The notes under the pieces: generated by a model | What the model saw: the letters and a program-made list of their open reading frames with translations, nothing else | Database searches by the model: none | What the model was told of the DNA's origin: nothing | Position numbers and translations under genes: made by a program | Shown here: positions 1 through 11,342 of the stretch, in pieces | How the letters are laid out: each line of letters opens with the position of its first letter | How positions within the stretch are numbered: the stretch's first letter is position 1 | DNA from: Agapanthus africanus | Lineage: Eukaryota; Streptophyta; Magnoliopsida; Asparagales; Amaryllidaceae | Reading direction: 5' to 3' | Length of the DNA stretch: 64,000 bases | Assembly (NCBI GenBank): GCA_030015575.1 | Contig: JASDDO010000006.1 | Coordinates: forward strand, 110,104,045-110,168,044

Positions 1-2385
1 GGAATTTTTATAATTTAATATTATTTTATTGATTATTTTAATATTAAATCTATAATTAAATGCACATAAATAGGAAAAATGTTAGAAAAATTATGGAAAA
101 TTCTAAAATAGGGTAAATTAGTGAATTATGACATTTTTAAGTTTTGTGATTAGTTTGACACTAATTTAGTGCTAATTGCGATTAAAATCGCTAATCGGGT
201 TTTTCGGCAATTTTGTGCAAAACTTGCACATATCACTTTTTCCTACACTTGTGTATTTTTCTTGCCATGATTTATCATTTGGGATCACTATTCTTGTGAG
301 AAGGTTTAGGGATTAAAAGAAAAGGGAAAAAGAAAAGAAAAGAAATTGAGGGTAGGTGAGAGAGAGAGGTGGACTTTGACTACATACCCTTGGTCATACC
401 CCTTCATTCCTCATCATTCTCCCCCTCTTCCTCCTTGTTGCTGCTGCTGCCCTAGCCTCATTCTTCCTCCACCTTCAACCCCTTTCTTCATCTCAAAAAC
501 AACCCCAAAAGCTCATGTCCATTTCATTAAAATTGTGCAAAATCCCTAGATCTACACATGGAGCTAAAGAAGCAAGGATTTTGGCCACTAGGGGCAACTC
601 AAGAATTTTCTTGAGTTGCTAATGGAGGTAATTACTGAACCATTAGCTTAATTATAGCCTTTCCTATAAACCCATGTTAAGATTTAATCGATATTGTGTG
701 ATATTATGAAATTGAGAATAATCAAGTTAGGGTTTGAGGGAACTTATGATGTATTGGGAAATTAAGCTCAGTTAGGGTTTTACCAACACCCTAGTGTTTG
801 AATTGGAACCCAAAAGCTGAAGCTAAAACCAGAATACGGATTTTAGAAATCAATATCGGGGAAAAACTGGAATCTGTCACTGTTATTTAGAATCTGCTAT
901 CACCCCGAGACCCCTAAAATAATATTAAGTGGACAGTAAGATGTGCAGGCACCAGAGAGGCTACACCCAAAACCCTAGCCCCCAATTCCCTTTTCCGGCC
1001 GCCAAATTCCCTCTTAAAGCCGCCAATTGCGGCCTGGGTCCCACCTTACTGGCTCGTTTTGGTTCTGTAGCTCCTACATTGTTAGTTTAGGCCCCTGATA
1101 TATATAGATTTGTATAAAGTGACCTGGGGTAAAATCTGGAACACATTTCATGAGTTGCTGTTTTGGACTTTAGTTCCGTATTCCGTATTTTCATTTCTGC
1201 ATTGGTGTGTTTTGTTTTACCTCGACTATTTGGCGTTTATACGACGATATAGAGGATTTATTGATGGTTTTGAAGGCGTGCCATAGGTTCTCACCTACAG
1301 GCCCCCTTATTGTATCGTTTTGGATTTCATGCGCCGTTTTAATTTGGATTTGGTTTTAATGCGCATATACGATATTTGATGTGTAGGTACCCATGAAGAC
1401 TTCGGGACGACAAGCAATTGCGTGATGACGTCCGCAAATGATGATGCAAGGTGAGTAGATTATATCTACAGAGGGAAGTCGGGTGGATGGCGTATAGCAC
1501 CCCCGCAGTCCGTAGATAGATTAATATGTAGTTTATTTTGATAATAGGTGTATTTTGGATAGTGTAGGGTTAGAAGTGACTAGTATAGCTCATAGTCGCG
1601 AACCCTAGGATAGAATTACACCTACACACACACCCTTGCTTATTACTTATACTTGCACGGTGTTGGATGATATGTGATGACTTTGGAGATGAGTTGATGA
1701 TGTGGGCTTGATGCCCTGAGATCGGTGATTTGATACGATTCATATGTGGGATATGACTTGTGATTCTTGCGGGCTTGGGATATGTGTTTACCCCCGCATG
1801 CATACTTCTTTGATGGTATCGAATTGTACTAGACATAGAGTGGTACCCCAGACTATTTGATCTGATGATAGTGATACCTGTTATGTGACGAGATAGTGAG
1901 ATATTGACCTGTACCCAGCTTTTGGGGATGCCGTACGATGATTTACCGTACGAGCCGATATTGATGATAGATCCGCACTCATACTTGAGGATATCTTACG
2001 ATATGACATTGAGGCGAGATCACCGACTATATATCTATATATATATACATTGACTCAGATTTAGGTGGTTTCCACACCTACCCCTCCTGATCGACCTGAT
2101 ACTTAGATGTAGTTGCATAGTAGATTCTTCACTGTGGTGTTGACTATTCCCGAGTCTTACTCATTTCAAATGGCAAGCCGCGTTACTGTCCATTTACTAT
2201 TCATTCTACAGCTCTCATTGCATTGCATGCTTATATGTTATTGCTTCATATTCCTGGTGTGTATGCCTTTACAAATTCCATGCTCATATTAGTGTTTCAT
2301 ATAGCATGTATTATAATTTATGGATTTCGCACTGTGATATGATTGCATATGATGATTCTGGATTATTTTACTCCTGATTATATAT

Positions 2386-2413
2386 ATATTAGTGGTATGG
2401 GACGCTGATATAT
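2386..2413. repeat. Direct repeat, copy 1 (28 bp)
   Basis: The segment starting ATATTAGTGGTATGGGACGC recurs at 2867-2894 with a single difference. Both copies run into TA-rich ends and flank the 39-bp array at a distance of about 480 bp, so the array sits within a larger duplicated context of the LTR. Confidence 0.85.
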
Positions 2414-2455
2414 ATATACACGCATACTTATTATATTATCATGATGATCCATACT

Positions 2456-2650
2456 GGGAGCCTATGTGCTCGGAGCCTATGAGCTCGATGTGATGGGAGC
2501 CTATGTGCTCGGAGCCTATGAGCTCGATGTGATGGGAGCCTATGTGCTCGGAGCCTATGAGCTCGATGTGATGGGAGCCTATGTGCTCGGAGCCTATGAG
2601 CTCGATGTGATGGGAGCCTATGCGCTCGGAGCCTATGAGCTCGATTGGAG
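2456..2650. repeat. 39-bp tandem array, five units
   Basis: Five head-to-tail units start at 2456, 2495, 2534, 2573 and 2612. The first four are almost identical and the fifth is varied. Each unit contains two diverged copies of a 15-16-bp core, GAGCCTATGNGCTCG. A period of 39 is divisible by three, so a reading frame stays open across it as a 13-residue repeat; I take that frame as a by-product. The array lies inside the long LTR. Confidence 0.95.
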
Positions 2651-2866
2651 AGGAGCCTATGTGCTCGAGGCCTTTATGGTAGATGGTATATTACACTTCC
2701 CCTACCCCCCTATTTATGGTATATGCATTGCATACATGATGCTTATTGTCAGTGGGTGACGGGTGGACGGGTTCCATATATATATACAGACATGGATTTA
2801 CACTGATCATACTTCATTGTATATATAACAGGGCATGAAGGCGCTGTTATATATACCCTTACACCA

Positions 2867-2894
2867 ATATTAGTGGTATGGGACGCTAATATAT
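2867..2894. repeat. Direct repeat, copy 2 (28 bp)
   Basis: Second copy of the segment at 2386-2413, in the same orientation. Confidence 0.85.
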
Positions 2895-3786
2895 GTGTAT
2901 TGATATCATTGATATTTCACCATATTTACTTCATGCAGACATACCTTACACTGATGACATGTTATTACCTGAGTACCTGGCACTACATACATATTTAGAT
3001 GTTACCTTGCCACCATATCACACTCAGATATACTCTTGTGGATTGTATTACTGATCGTTGACTTAGGGTTATGTCTTGCATTCGGTTTCTGCTTGTAGAT
3101 GTTTCTATTCACGAGTTGGCAACTCACCCCCGTTGTGCCACAGTTCTTGCAGGTTCTGCCGTACAGGTTTTATTGCGGCATTTCTGGCACACTTTCTTCT
3201 TGCGGGTGATTTGCTTTGGTAGGTGGATTCTTTCGCATCAAGAACCACCATTGTATTTATTTATTTCATTGTATCTAGAATTTCCATCAACCAAAACTTG
3301 TATATTCTTTCAGACTTAGAGACAGTGTTGTATTATTTCGACCTTAGAGTCGCGCTTAGTAGTATTGCGGTTTTCTTATTGCTTTGAGTTTTCTTTGGAT
3401 TTGATCCTCGCCACTTGGCGTTGTATATTATTGTTGCATGTGTGGTGTGACCGTCGATTGACGAAGAGCTAGCTCCCGCTTGGGGATGCCTTTATCATTG
3501 CTTATATATTACTATCCTTGCTGTACCCCATTCGGGGCCAGTTTTACAAAAGAAACTCTGCCGAAATTTTTAGAAAAGACTTACTGTTTTTAAAACGCAC
3601 ATTCGGCTTAGTTATTTAAAAACCTTGATTTCAAACATTTTTTTTCTTCACTTCTTTAAACCAGTTTCTTTACTTATTCTTAAAATGGTTTTAGATTTCT
3701 GGGCTTTTGGCTTCCTTGGATCAGATGGAGTCCTATAGGCTTCATATGGTTCAAGGGCCAGTCACGTGCTCTTTCGGGTCGTGACA

Positions 3787-4284
3787 CAAATAACGATCTT
3801 GTGCAGGATTCTTTGCGCCGCGCATAAAATAAAAATATTTGATTGCAAGTGATTTACTGTTTTGCATATCTTTAATTGGATTTTAAGGGGCTTTTTGACA
3901 ATTCAGATTGGGTGGGGATTTCATCACCCTTCCCAGGACCCCAGAAAACACCTAAGCATTTTGCATCGACCACAATTAATTAAAAAAAGATTAGACTCAG
4001 ACCTAAGGACAGCGAGCTCAATAGGAAAAGGATTAGGGTAGGCATCGGCCGTTTATCCTAACCGACATTGCGGTGTCTAGGATAGTGGTTATTAATTAGG
4101 CCCACTGTAGTGGTGGTTCCTTCCCACTTACCTGGCCGTATTTGTCCGTGAAGAGGCGGTTTGGGGTCCTATCTCTAGCCCTAGTTAGTAGCTGTCTAGC
4201 AGACCTAGGCAACCCTAGATCTAGGCCTGATTGTGCATGTGTGGTTGATACTTTTGTGTCACGAGTCCATTTTCTAAAACCGTC
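3787..4284. other. Unassigned AT-rich stretch between the gypsy LTR and the reading frame at 4285
   Basis: No gene, primer site or element end is recognisable here. It holds one clear inverted repeat at 4054-4084 (TATCCTA...TAGGATA with an inner GACA/TGTC stem and loop TTGCGG). It could be host flank or the leader of another retroelement. Confidence 0.4.
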
Positions 4285-4770
4285 TTGCAAAACTCTTCAA
4301 TAAAAAAAAAATTAAAGAAAAATCTTTTAAAAACTTGCAAAAATTTTGTCGCTAAGAAATCCTTGCATTCTTCTATCATTGGTACCCCACATCATAAATC
4401 TCTTGCCGAATCTTGGTATCCCGAGCCTAACTTTGCGTCGTTTGTCAATGTGTTCGGTCAATTTAAAAATGATCCCTCCATGCCTAAAAAATCTCTGAAA
4501 GATCACATAGAGGAGTCTAGGAAAAACAGTTTGACTTTTCAACCCACTTTGTGTCAACCGAGTCAACCTTTACAACCTACATATGTTGACACCACTTCTT
4601 CAAGTCCTTCTGTCACTCCTAGGCCGATGTCCATTGCTGAGCATATTGCTCAATCTCGCAGTCGATCTTTCACCTCTCTCCACTCATCTAGTTTTAGGGA
4701 TCCACACGATTATTCACCTTCTTATCCATATGTTGACCCTACCCCTGTCAGTGTCAAGTCAGCGGACTAA
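4285..4770 (+). CDS. Uncharacterised reading frame of 161 codons, possibly from a retroelement leader
   Basis: I do not recognise this protein. The N-terminus is lysine-rich (about residues 6-26), followed by a segment with the motif SLAESWYPEPNF (about residues 40-51). The second half is rich in serine, proline and threonine and contains two related phrases, KKSLKDHIEESR and PMSIAEHIAQSR, which look like an internal repeat. No membrane segment or catalytic motif is visible. The frame runs across the junction at 4748/4749, so its last seven or so codons come from the LTR of A1 and its natural C-terminus is unknown. Compositionally it could be an accessory frame before gag, as in Ogre or Tat elements, but that is a guess. 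It could also be a chance frame. Confidence 0.25.
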   Translation: MQNSSIKKKLKKNLLKTCKNFVAKKSLHSSIIGTPHHKSLAESWYPEPNFASFVNVFGQFKNDPSMPKKSLKDHIEESRKNSLTFQPTLCQPSQPLQPTYVDTTSSSPSVTPRPMSIAEHIAQSRSRSFTSLHSSSFRDPHDYSPSYPYVDPTPVSVKSAD

Positions 4771-5278
4771 GCTGTACTCATGTCACCTGGGAACTGATAA
4801 CTGACGATAGGTATAGTACCAACCAACTGTTCCCGACGAGTCCTATCCAGTGTACTCGTAACCCAACGAGCACCCGCACACTATCTCCAGTACGACGTAC
4901 TGATGGCTGTGGGACAGACCATCTCCCACACTGGGATGAGAAGCGCATACGCTAGTCTACTCCGGAGTATCGATGCCCTGTCTCGATAGTCCTGCGACTA
5001 GGGACCTGCATAAGGATGTGCTTATAGATTACCCAGCCCCCACTAGTGTGACTGCCATCACAACGCTGGTAATCAAGCAAAGATCCTAAGGGCTCCACTA
5101 ATGTGTATAGGTGATATACTAAAAATAAACACATGTACACATTGAAGTAGAAATAAACCAAGTAGCATACTACTATATTGAGCAAGATTGTTTATACAAG
5201 GTGAAATCCCAAGCTTCCATTAAGTAATATACAAACTAGTATGATACAGTAATGGCCTCTAGGGCATATACACTAACA
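4749..5278 (-). repeat. A1 3' LTR, first 530 bp only
   Basis: It begins (minus strand) TGTTAGTGTATATGCCCT directly after the purine tract and matches 12966-13496. The remaining roughly 1.6 kb of this LTR is not present to the left of 4749. Confidence 0.93.
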
Positions 5279-5289
5279 ATCTCCCACTT
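5279..5289 (-). promoter_or_regulatory. A1 polypurine tract
   Basis: AAGTGGGAGAT on the minus strand abuts the 3' LTR. It is the plus-strand DNA primer of the element and is identical in A2, B1, C1 and C2. Confidence 0.9.
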
Positions 5290-5292
5290 GCA

Positions 5293-8200
5293 CTAAGGCC
5301 ATGTACTGGCGTATCGAAGACCTATCATCTCGATCAGCCGCTCGAACTGAGTCTGGGGTGAGGCCTTTGTGAGTGGATCAGCAGTGTTATCTTCCGTAGA
5401 AACTCTCCGAACCTCGATCTCCGGGCGACCCACGATCTCCCTGATCAGGTGATACCGCCTCAAGATGTGTCTGGACTTCTGATGTGACCTTGGTTCCTTC
5501 GCTAAATCTATAGCCCCGTTGTTGTCGCAATACAGAGGTATTGGATCAACAATGGACGGAACCACCTGAAGTTCAGTTAAGAACTTCCTTACCCAGACAG
5601 CTTCTTTTACGGCATCTGCAGCAGCAATATATTCCGCTTCCATCGTCGAGTCAGCAACGGTTTCCTGTTTGGAACTCTTCCAACACACCGCCCCTCCATT
5701 GAGGGTAAAGACATAACCCGACAAGGACTTGGAATCATCCTTGTCACTTTGGAAGCTGGAGTCAGCAAAGGCCTCGATCTGGAGGTCTTTTCCGCCATAC
5801 ACCAAGAACATCTCCTTAGTCCTTCTCAGGCACTTGAGAATGTTCTTTACTGCTATCCAATGTATCTCCCCAGGGTTTGACTGATACCGGCTTACCACGC
5901 TCAGTGCATAAGCTACATCTGGTCTGGTACACAACATCGCATAGATTATAGAGCCTATCGCAGAAGCGTAGGGTATAGTAGACATGCGATCCCTTTCCAA
6001 ATCAGTCTTGGGAGACATCTCTTTGGAGAGGGTGATCCCGTGACAAGCCGGTAGATTACCGCGCTTGGAATCTTCCATACTGAATCTTTTCAGTATAGTG
6101 TCGATGTACCTGGACTGCGAGAGTCCCAGTATCCTCTTGGATCTGTCACGATAGATCCGGATCCCCATAATGTATGAGGCATCACCCAGGTCTTTCATGG
6201 AGAACGTGTGTGACAAGAACCCCTTGATAGATTGTAGCATAGGAATGTCATTTCCTATTAAGAGAATGTCATCCACATGTAAAACGAGGAATACTACAGT
6301 TCTCGCTACAAATCTACTATAGATGCAGGGTTTATCTGGATTTTTGATAAAGCCAAATTCCTTGACCGACTCATCAAAACAGATGTTCCAACTCCGCGAT
6401 GCCTGCTTTACTCCATAGATGGACTTAAGCAAATTGCACACCTTTCCGCTGCTCCCACTCTGAATGAAACCCTCTGGCTGGTCCATATAAACACACCCCT
6501 CTAAATTTCCATTTAGAAAAGCGGTCTTTACGTCCATCTGCCAAATCTCATAATCGTGGAAGGCAGCAATGGCAAGAAGGATCCGAATGGATTTCAGCAT
6601 AGCTACTGGAGAAAAGGTCTCGTCATAGTCCAAACCAGGTCTTTGACGAAAACCCTTTGCAACCGGTCTTGCTTTATAGGTCTCAACCTGTCCATCTACA
6701 CCAATCTTCCTTTTCAAGATCTACTTGCATCCTACAGGTTTTACCCTATCTGGAGCAACGTCCAACGTCCATACTTTGTTGGTGTACATGGACTCCATTT
6801 CGGTCCGCATTGCATCCAGCCATTTTACCGAGTCAACGCTCTGAATGGCCTGCTGGAAGCTAGTCGGCTCATCATAATCTATGATGCAATCCTCTCTATC
6901 CCCGTCTATGAGAAAACCGTAGTATCTCTCGGGCGGATGAGACTGCCTACTACTCCTGCGGAGCGGCATAGGAATGTCATTTTCTTTTGAACCCTCTGGT
7001 TCTACTAAGCTTTCAGTAATAGTTTGTGGTTCTGGAATTTCTTCCAGTTCTATTTCGCTCCCACTTGTTTCCTTTTCTAAGAACTGGTGTTCCAGAAAAT
7101 GGGCATTACGAGAAACAATGATCTTTTGTTCCTCTGCGTAATAGAAGAGATATCCCCTGGAATTCTTTGGGTATCCCACAAACTTGCACAGTACTGAGCG
7201 TGCCTCGAGCTTGTCCGCATGCTGCTTTTTGACAAAAGCCGGACATCCCCAGATCTTCAGATATTGAAGATAGGGTTTCTTCCCACTCCATATCTCATAT
7301 GGTGTGGTAGGCACAGTCTTAGTTGGATCTCGGTTCAAAAGGTATGCAGCTGATTGTAGTTCATATCCCTAGAATGATCACGGTAACTCAGTGTTACTTA
7401 TCATGGAACGTACCATATCCAATATGGTCCGGTTCCGTCTCTCCGATACACCGTTATGTTGCGGAGTGTATGGAGGAGTAAGCTGAGAGAGAATTCCGTT
7501 CTCTTTTAAATAGTCCAGGAACTCGGCACTCAAGTATTCACCACTTCGATCCGATCTTAGAATCTTGATACTTTTGCCGGTTTGTTTTTCTACTTCATTC
7601 TTATATTCCTGGAATTTTCCAAAGGCTTCGGACTTATGTTTCATTAAGAAGACATAACCGTACCTTGAAAATTCATCCGTAAAAGTAATGAAGTAAGAAT
7701 AACCGCTTCGCACATGTGTAGACATTGTACCGCACACGTCGCTGTGTATGAGTCCCAAGAGCTTGCTCGCTCTTACTCCATGTCCAGTGAACGGAGTCTT
7801 TGTCATCTTTCCTTTGAGACAGGATTGACAAGTGGCATATGATTGATATTCGAACGGATTCAAATATCCTTCTGTATGTAACTTCGTCAACCTTCTTTCA
7901 TTGATGTGACCCAGTCTACAATGCCATAAGAAAGTCTGATTTATTTCCGGAGACTTTCTTTTGTGTGTATTCTGGTCATTGAAAATATGTGGTTGGTTTA
8001 GTACGTATATACCATTGCTTAATGTACCTGACCCAATCAGAACTTGATTAAGGTGAATGTTTACAACATTACTTACAAACGCAAATTCATAACCTTCTTT
8101 AGAAGTCAAAGATACAGAAATGATATTACAAGTTGCGTTGGGTACAAAAAAGCAATTACGTAAAACCAAAACATGTCCATCTGACATTCCCAGGTGATAG

Positions 8201-9243
8201 TCCCCCACGGCCTTAGCATCCATGCTAGCTCCGTTTGCAACTTTGAGGGTCATGTCACCTGCCTTCAAAACCCTACGGTTTCTCAACGCCTGCAAAGAAT
8301 TACAGATATGAGATCCTGATCCGGTATCCAAAACCCAGGAAGTAGAGTTTACTGATAGACAGTTTTCAATAACATACACACCTGAAGCTGAAGCCGCAAC
8401 TTGCTTCAGTTCCTGTGTCCTGGCTTTCCAAGCCCTGCAATCTTTCTTCCAGTGACCACTCTTATGATAGAAAAAGCACTCTTCCTTCCTTATAAGCTTC
8501 CCCGCTATCTTTGTTGCTTTTGCTTTTCCCTTCGTATCCACTTTACTAACACCTCCCCTTGGTTTGGCGGAGGCTTTCTTCTTCTTTCCCTTGGCTTTCG
8601 CCTTGGACCTAGAAGATGAAGATCCTCCTACAAACAAAGTGGATGTTTCCCTACATTTCTGTAGGGTGCCCTCTGCACTCCTCAGCATGTTGAGAAGTTC
8701 TGAAAGTTCAACTTCTTTTTCTTGTAAGTTGAAGTTCAGGATAAACTAGGCGTAAGTGGAAGGAAGGGACTGGAGAATCAAGTCCGTATAGAGCTCATTC
8801 TCTAACGTGGTCCCTAGTTCCGCGAGCTCCTCAATGAAGCCAATCATCTTAAGCACGTGTTCCGCTACCGATAATCCGATGGCCATCCTTGCCGAAAATA
8901 ACTTCTTCGACACTTCGTATCTTGCGATACGAGACTGCTCTCCATACAGTTCTTTTTTATGGAGAAATATTGATTCGAAGTCCATTTTCTCGTGCCTCCT
9001 CTGATGTTTGTTGTCCATAGAGGCAAGCACGAGGCACCTGGCCTTCGCGCAATCGATCTCCCAAGTCTTACGGATTTCCTTATCCGCGACGCTGGAGGTG
9101 GGACCTGGGACAGAGGGAGCTTTGGTGGTAAGGAGATACCCCAACTTGTCATAAGTGATTGCCATTTTGACATTCCTGAGCCAATCTTTGTAGTTTGGCC
9201 CTGTCAGTATGTTTTTATCTAGAAGTAACTTAAGTCCAGTCAT
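5293..9243 (-). pseudogene. A1 gag-pol coding region (fossil)
   Basis: Read on the minus strand. Gag of the UBN2/copia type lies at about 8.5-9.24 kb, with its likely ATG near 9243, followed by a basic Lys-rich stretch and a zinc-knuckle region with GHWKKDC near 8.45 kb. Protease motif WVLDTGSGSHICN is near 8.3 kb. Integrase covers about 7.15-7.95 kb: HH-CC finger WHCRLGH...CQSCLKG, then the HSD, LRSDR and NGVSERRNRT blocks. Reverse transcriptase covers about 6.0-6.7 kb (AKGFRQ, QMDVKTAFLNG, HVDDILLIGND). RNase H covers about 5.3-5.8 kb (ADSSF, SSKQ, EAEYIA, YCDNNGA). Together these would form the capsid and the copying and integrating enzymes of a copia particle. The region is broken and should be treated as a fossil. 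Confidence 0.9.
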
Positions 9244-9255
9244 GTCGATTGGTCG

Positions 9256-9282
9256 CTGCAATTAGGAGAGAGAGAAGAAATA
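9256..9282 (-). promoter_or_regulatory. A1 pyrimidine tract and CAG just before gag, 3' splice-site-like
   Basis: On the minus strand a C/T-rich run is followed by ATTGCAG|CGACC, and the gag ATG comes 12 nt after the AG. The same arrangement precedes the gag position in all seven copia copies, which suggests a splice acceptor. No donor was identified. Confidence 0.45.
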
Positions 9283-9739
9283 CTCAGCATGACACTCTTG
9301 CAAGTTTAGAGTGGTTTGAGTTTGTCTAAACAGGATGGCTCCCACTGTCTCTCGAATCCCTCCTCAAACCAAAAAGGAAGAATTAGTCAGGATCAATCTC
9401 ACCGTACAATTCTTGCTTAACCGTTCGGCCAGGCTGGTGTCGGTACTTCGAGGGAGGTTTTCCATTGCTTTCGCGAAGTTCCTTAATTAAATAACCTCTT
9501 TTCCCTATGGGCGTAGCCCCGCTAACACCTTTCTAGACACCTACTTGGTTTATAGCATTGATCGTTAAGTGAGAAATTTCCTGAGGAGTAGCATATACTC
9601 ACAGTAGGATCGGGATCCAAATATCATCGCGTGACAAAACTGAAGGAATCCTACCAGAATCATCACACTCCAAATGGTATGCAGCGCTAGCAAGTTTCAG
9701 TACTTATGAAACTCCCGATGTGGATTTTTGCCCCATGCT

Positions 9740-9952
9740 CTTATGACCTTGGCGTGAGGTCAAAATGTCATAAGTTACATGTCAAGTTCTTCCCATCATT
9801 ATCCAGGTTAATTTGAACCCACCCGTACGTACCCTTGACGTAGGCCAAAATGGCAGTACGACTGTCTCAAACCAACGCATTCTATCTATGCAACAGATAA
9901 ATATCCGGCAGCTACCAATCACTATGCCTTGGCGTGAGGTCAAAATACATAG
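9740..9952 (-). promoter_or_regulatory. A1 three stem-loops of the leader
   Basis: In transcript order: loop 1 at 9922-9952 (CTATG/CATAG), loop 2 at 9824-9860 (CGTAC...GTACG), loop 3 at 9740-9774 (CTTATGAC/GTCATAAG). Each encloses a 19-nt core of the type TTTTGACCTCACGCCAAGG. Position, number and spacing match all other copies in the window. Confidence 0.7.
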
Positions 9953-11090
9953 CTTGAATACTACCGAATATTTAACTGAAATGATGGAGGTCTACGGATG
10001 GTTTTGGCAAAACCGTGAACGTAGTGAACTTGATATAATCGATGGAACGAGATAGCTTTTAAAAGGAGTGGCTCTAGCTCCGCATTTAAAAGTGGTTTTG
10101 AAAAGAACCGTGGTTTTTCGAGAGTGTTCCAACGACTTTTTCTTGGTTTATTTTCTTGCATTAGTTCTTTTAATGCGTGTTATTCTTGCATTAGTTCTTT
10201 TAATTCGTCCCACCATTTAATCCTACCATTGCAGAAAACAACCAAAATATGACGTACGCTTATGCCATTCGCATTCGCCACGGGGCCCCGTCATTACCCG
10301 TTTGGTTACTTAACTAACGACAGAGCGGGGGCTGGGCTAGCACGGTTGTAAAACATAAGCAACGCCTAAATAATATCATACATAGATATATATTGCAATG
10401 ATAGCCATTTCAGATCACAGATGAACACATTGGATATACTAGGAACCCGCAATTCGTACGAGCCTGTAACGAAAAGCAGATTACACGGTCGCGGTGAATA
10501 GCCAATACCCCACCCAAGACCCCTACGGGTGCGGCAAACAACCCGCCAAGTACCCGAAGCGAAGCAACCTCCCTCAACTCCGTGAGTAGGCCACTCGGCA
10601 CTTCGGGATACCCGGTAGTTTGTGCACCCCCTCCATGGGTCTATCCTAGGAGCAAAAACAGTAAAAAGAAATTATACAATGACGGCTACAACCCCGACCC
10701 GGTTGTGCGGCCATATAAATAATATTACATCAATTTACAAATTTACATGAATTGAAAGAAAAGAAAACTCTCGTCTCACAACCCCCGGCTATTCACCCGC
10801 GACAATCCAATGAATTCGTATACACATACCAACATCATCACAGATCAATGATTTGTATAACCCCTATTAATCGACATATAGCGATTAGCAGACGTTCAAT
10901 ACAAATATCACATCACAGAAATAAACCCGTCAGCTTAAGTCATAAGAAACTCGATCGAAATACGGTTTTAAAGCCCCCAAAACAAATTTTTCTTTCTGGA
11001 AAATCTGGGCTGAAAAAACATATACCAAAAATCCCAAAATACCCCATAGAACAAACTGCAGTGAAGACGATTCAGAGAGGAGCTAAATCG

Positions 11091-11136
11091 GCCGCGGAAC
11101 CGCGGCAATAGCAAGCTATTGCCGCATTTCCGCGGC
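11091..11136 (-). promoter_or_regulatory. A1 GC-rich leader hairpin
   Basis: Nine outer pairs (GCCGCGGAA/TTCCGCGGC) and eleven inner pairs (GCGGCAATAGC/GCTATTGCCGC) close on a TT loop, 194 nt downstream of the primer site. A2 has the same 46-nt shape with a different inner stem. Confidence 0.75.
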
Positions 11137-11329
11137 AGTTTGATGGGTTCTCTGGACCGTTTTTCTACAGTAGACTATAAAAACCCTGAGTCGATTTTTA
11201 AAGCATGATTTATTATTTTTACAGCACTTTAAAAATTGATAGCAAGTTTGATATCGGGGTGTATTTCGCGACTTTTTCTCCGATCGAATTTCTAGTTACT
11301 ATGCCAACAAGTTAGGTAGTGTTTAACTA

Positions 11330-11342
11330 GGCTCTGATACCA
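11330..11342 (-). promoter_or_regulatory. A1 primer-binding site
   Basis: TGGTATCAGAGCC on the minus strand, one base after the LTR. It is complementary to the 3' end of plant initiator-Met tRNA. Confidence 0.92.

Larger units (their letters stand above)
1..3786 (+). mobile_element. Long LTR of a Ty3/gypsy-type (Tekay-like) element, start outside the window
   Basis: An AT-rich stretch with no primer site or pol motifs ends in GGGTCGTGACA, the kind of ...CA terminus that plant chromovirus (Tekay/Del) LTRs commonly have. It contains poly-pyrimidine and CCCTAG-rich stretches, a 39-bp tandem array (2456-2650), and two copies of a 28-bp segment (2386-2413, 2867-2894). Its length of more than 3.7 kb is far above the 2.1-kb copia LTRs to the right and fits Tekay-type LTRs. 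No primer site follows 3786, so it is either the 3' LTR of an element lying to the left or a solo LTR. Family assignment rests on general resemblance only. No protein-coding gene is supported inside it. Confidence 0.5.
9259..11329 (-). other. A1 untranslated leader between primer site and gag
   Basis: About 2 kb without coding. It contains the GC-rich hairpin (11091-11136) near the primer site and the three stem-loops (9740-9952) near gag. Between them lie blocks shared with the other copia copies, such as the sequence around CAGAGCGGGGGCTGGGCTAG near 10325. Confidence 0.8.

Noticed and set aside
346-549. 67-codon Pro/Cys-rich frame
   Set aside because: Low-complexity pyrimidine-rich LTR sequence with no conserved motif.
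2466-2759. 97-codon frame over the 39-bp array as a gene
   Set aside because: It exists only because the repeat period is divisible by three, and it ends soon after the array.
6556-6990. Plus-strand frame of 144 codons with a twin at 56331-56765
   Set aside because: It is antisense to reverse transcriptase in both A copies and conserved only because the sense strand is.
10752-11111. 119-codon frame in the A1 leader
   Set aside because: It is antisense to the leader and crosses the GC hairpin. I see no equivalent frame in the A2 leader.
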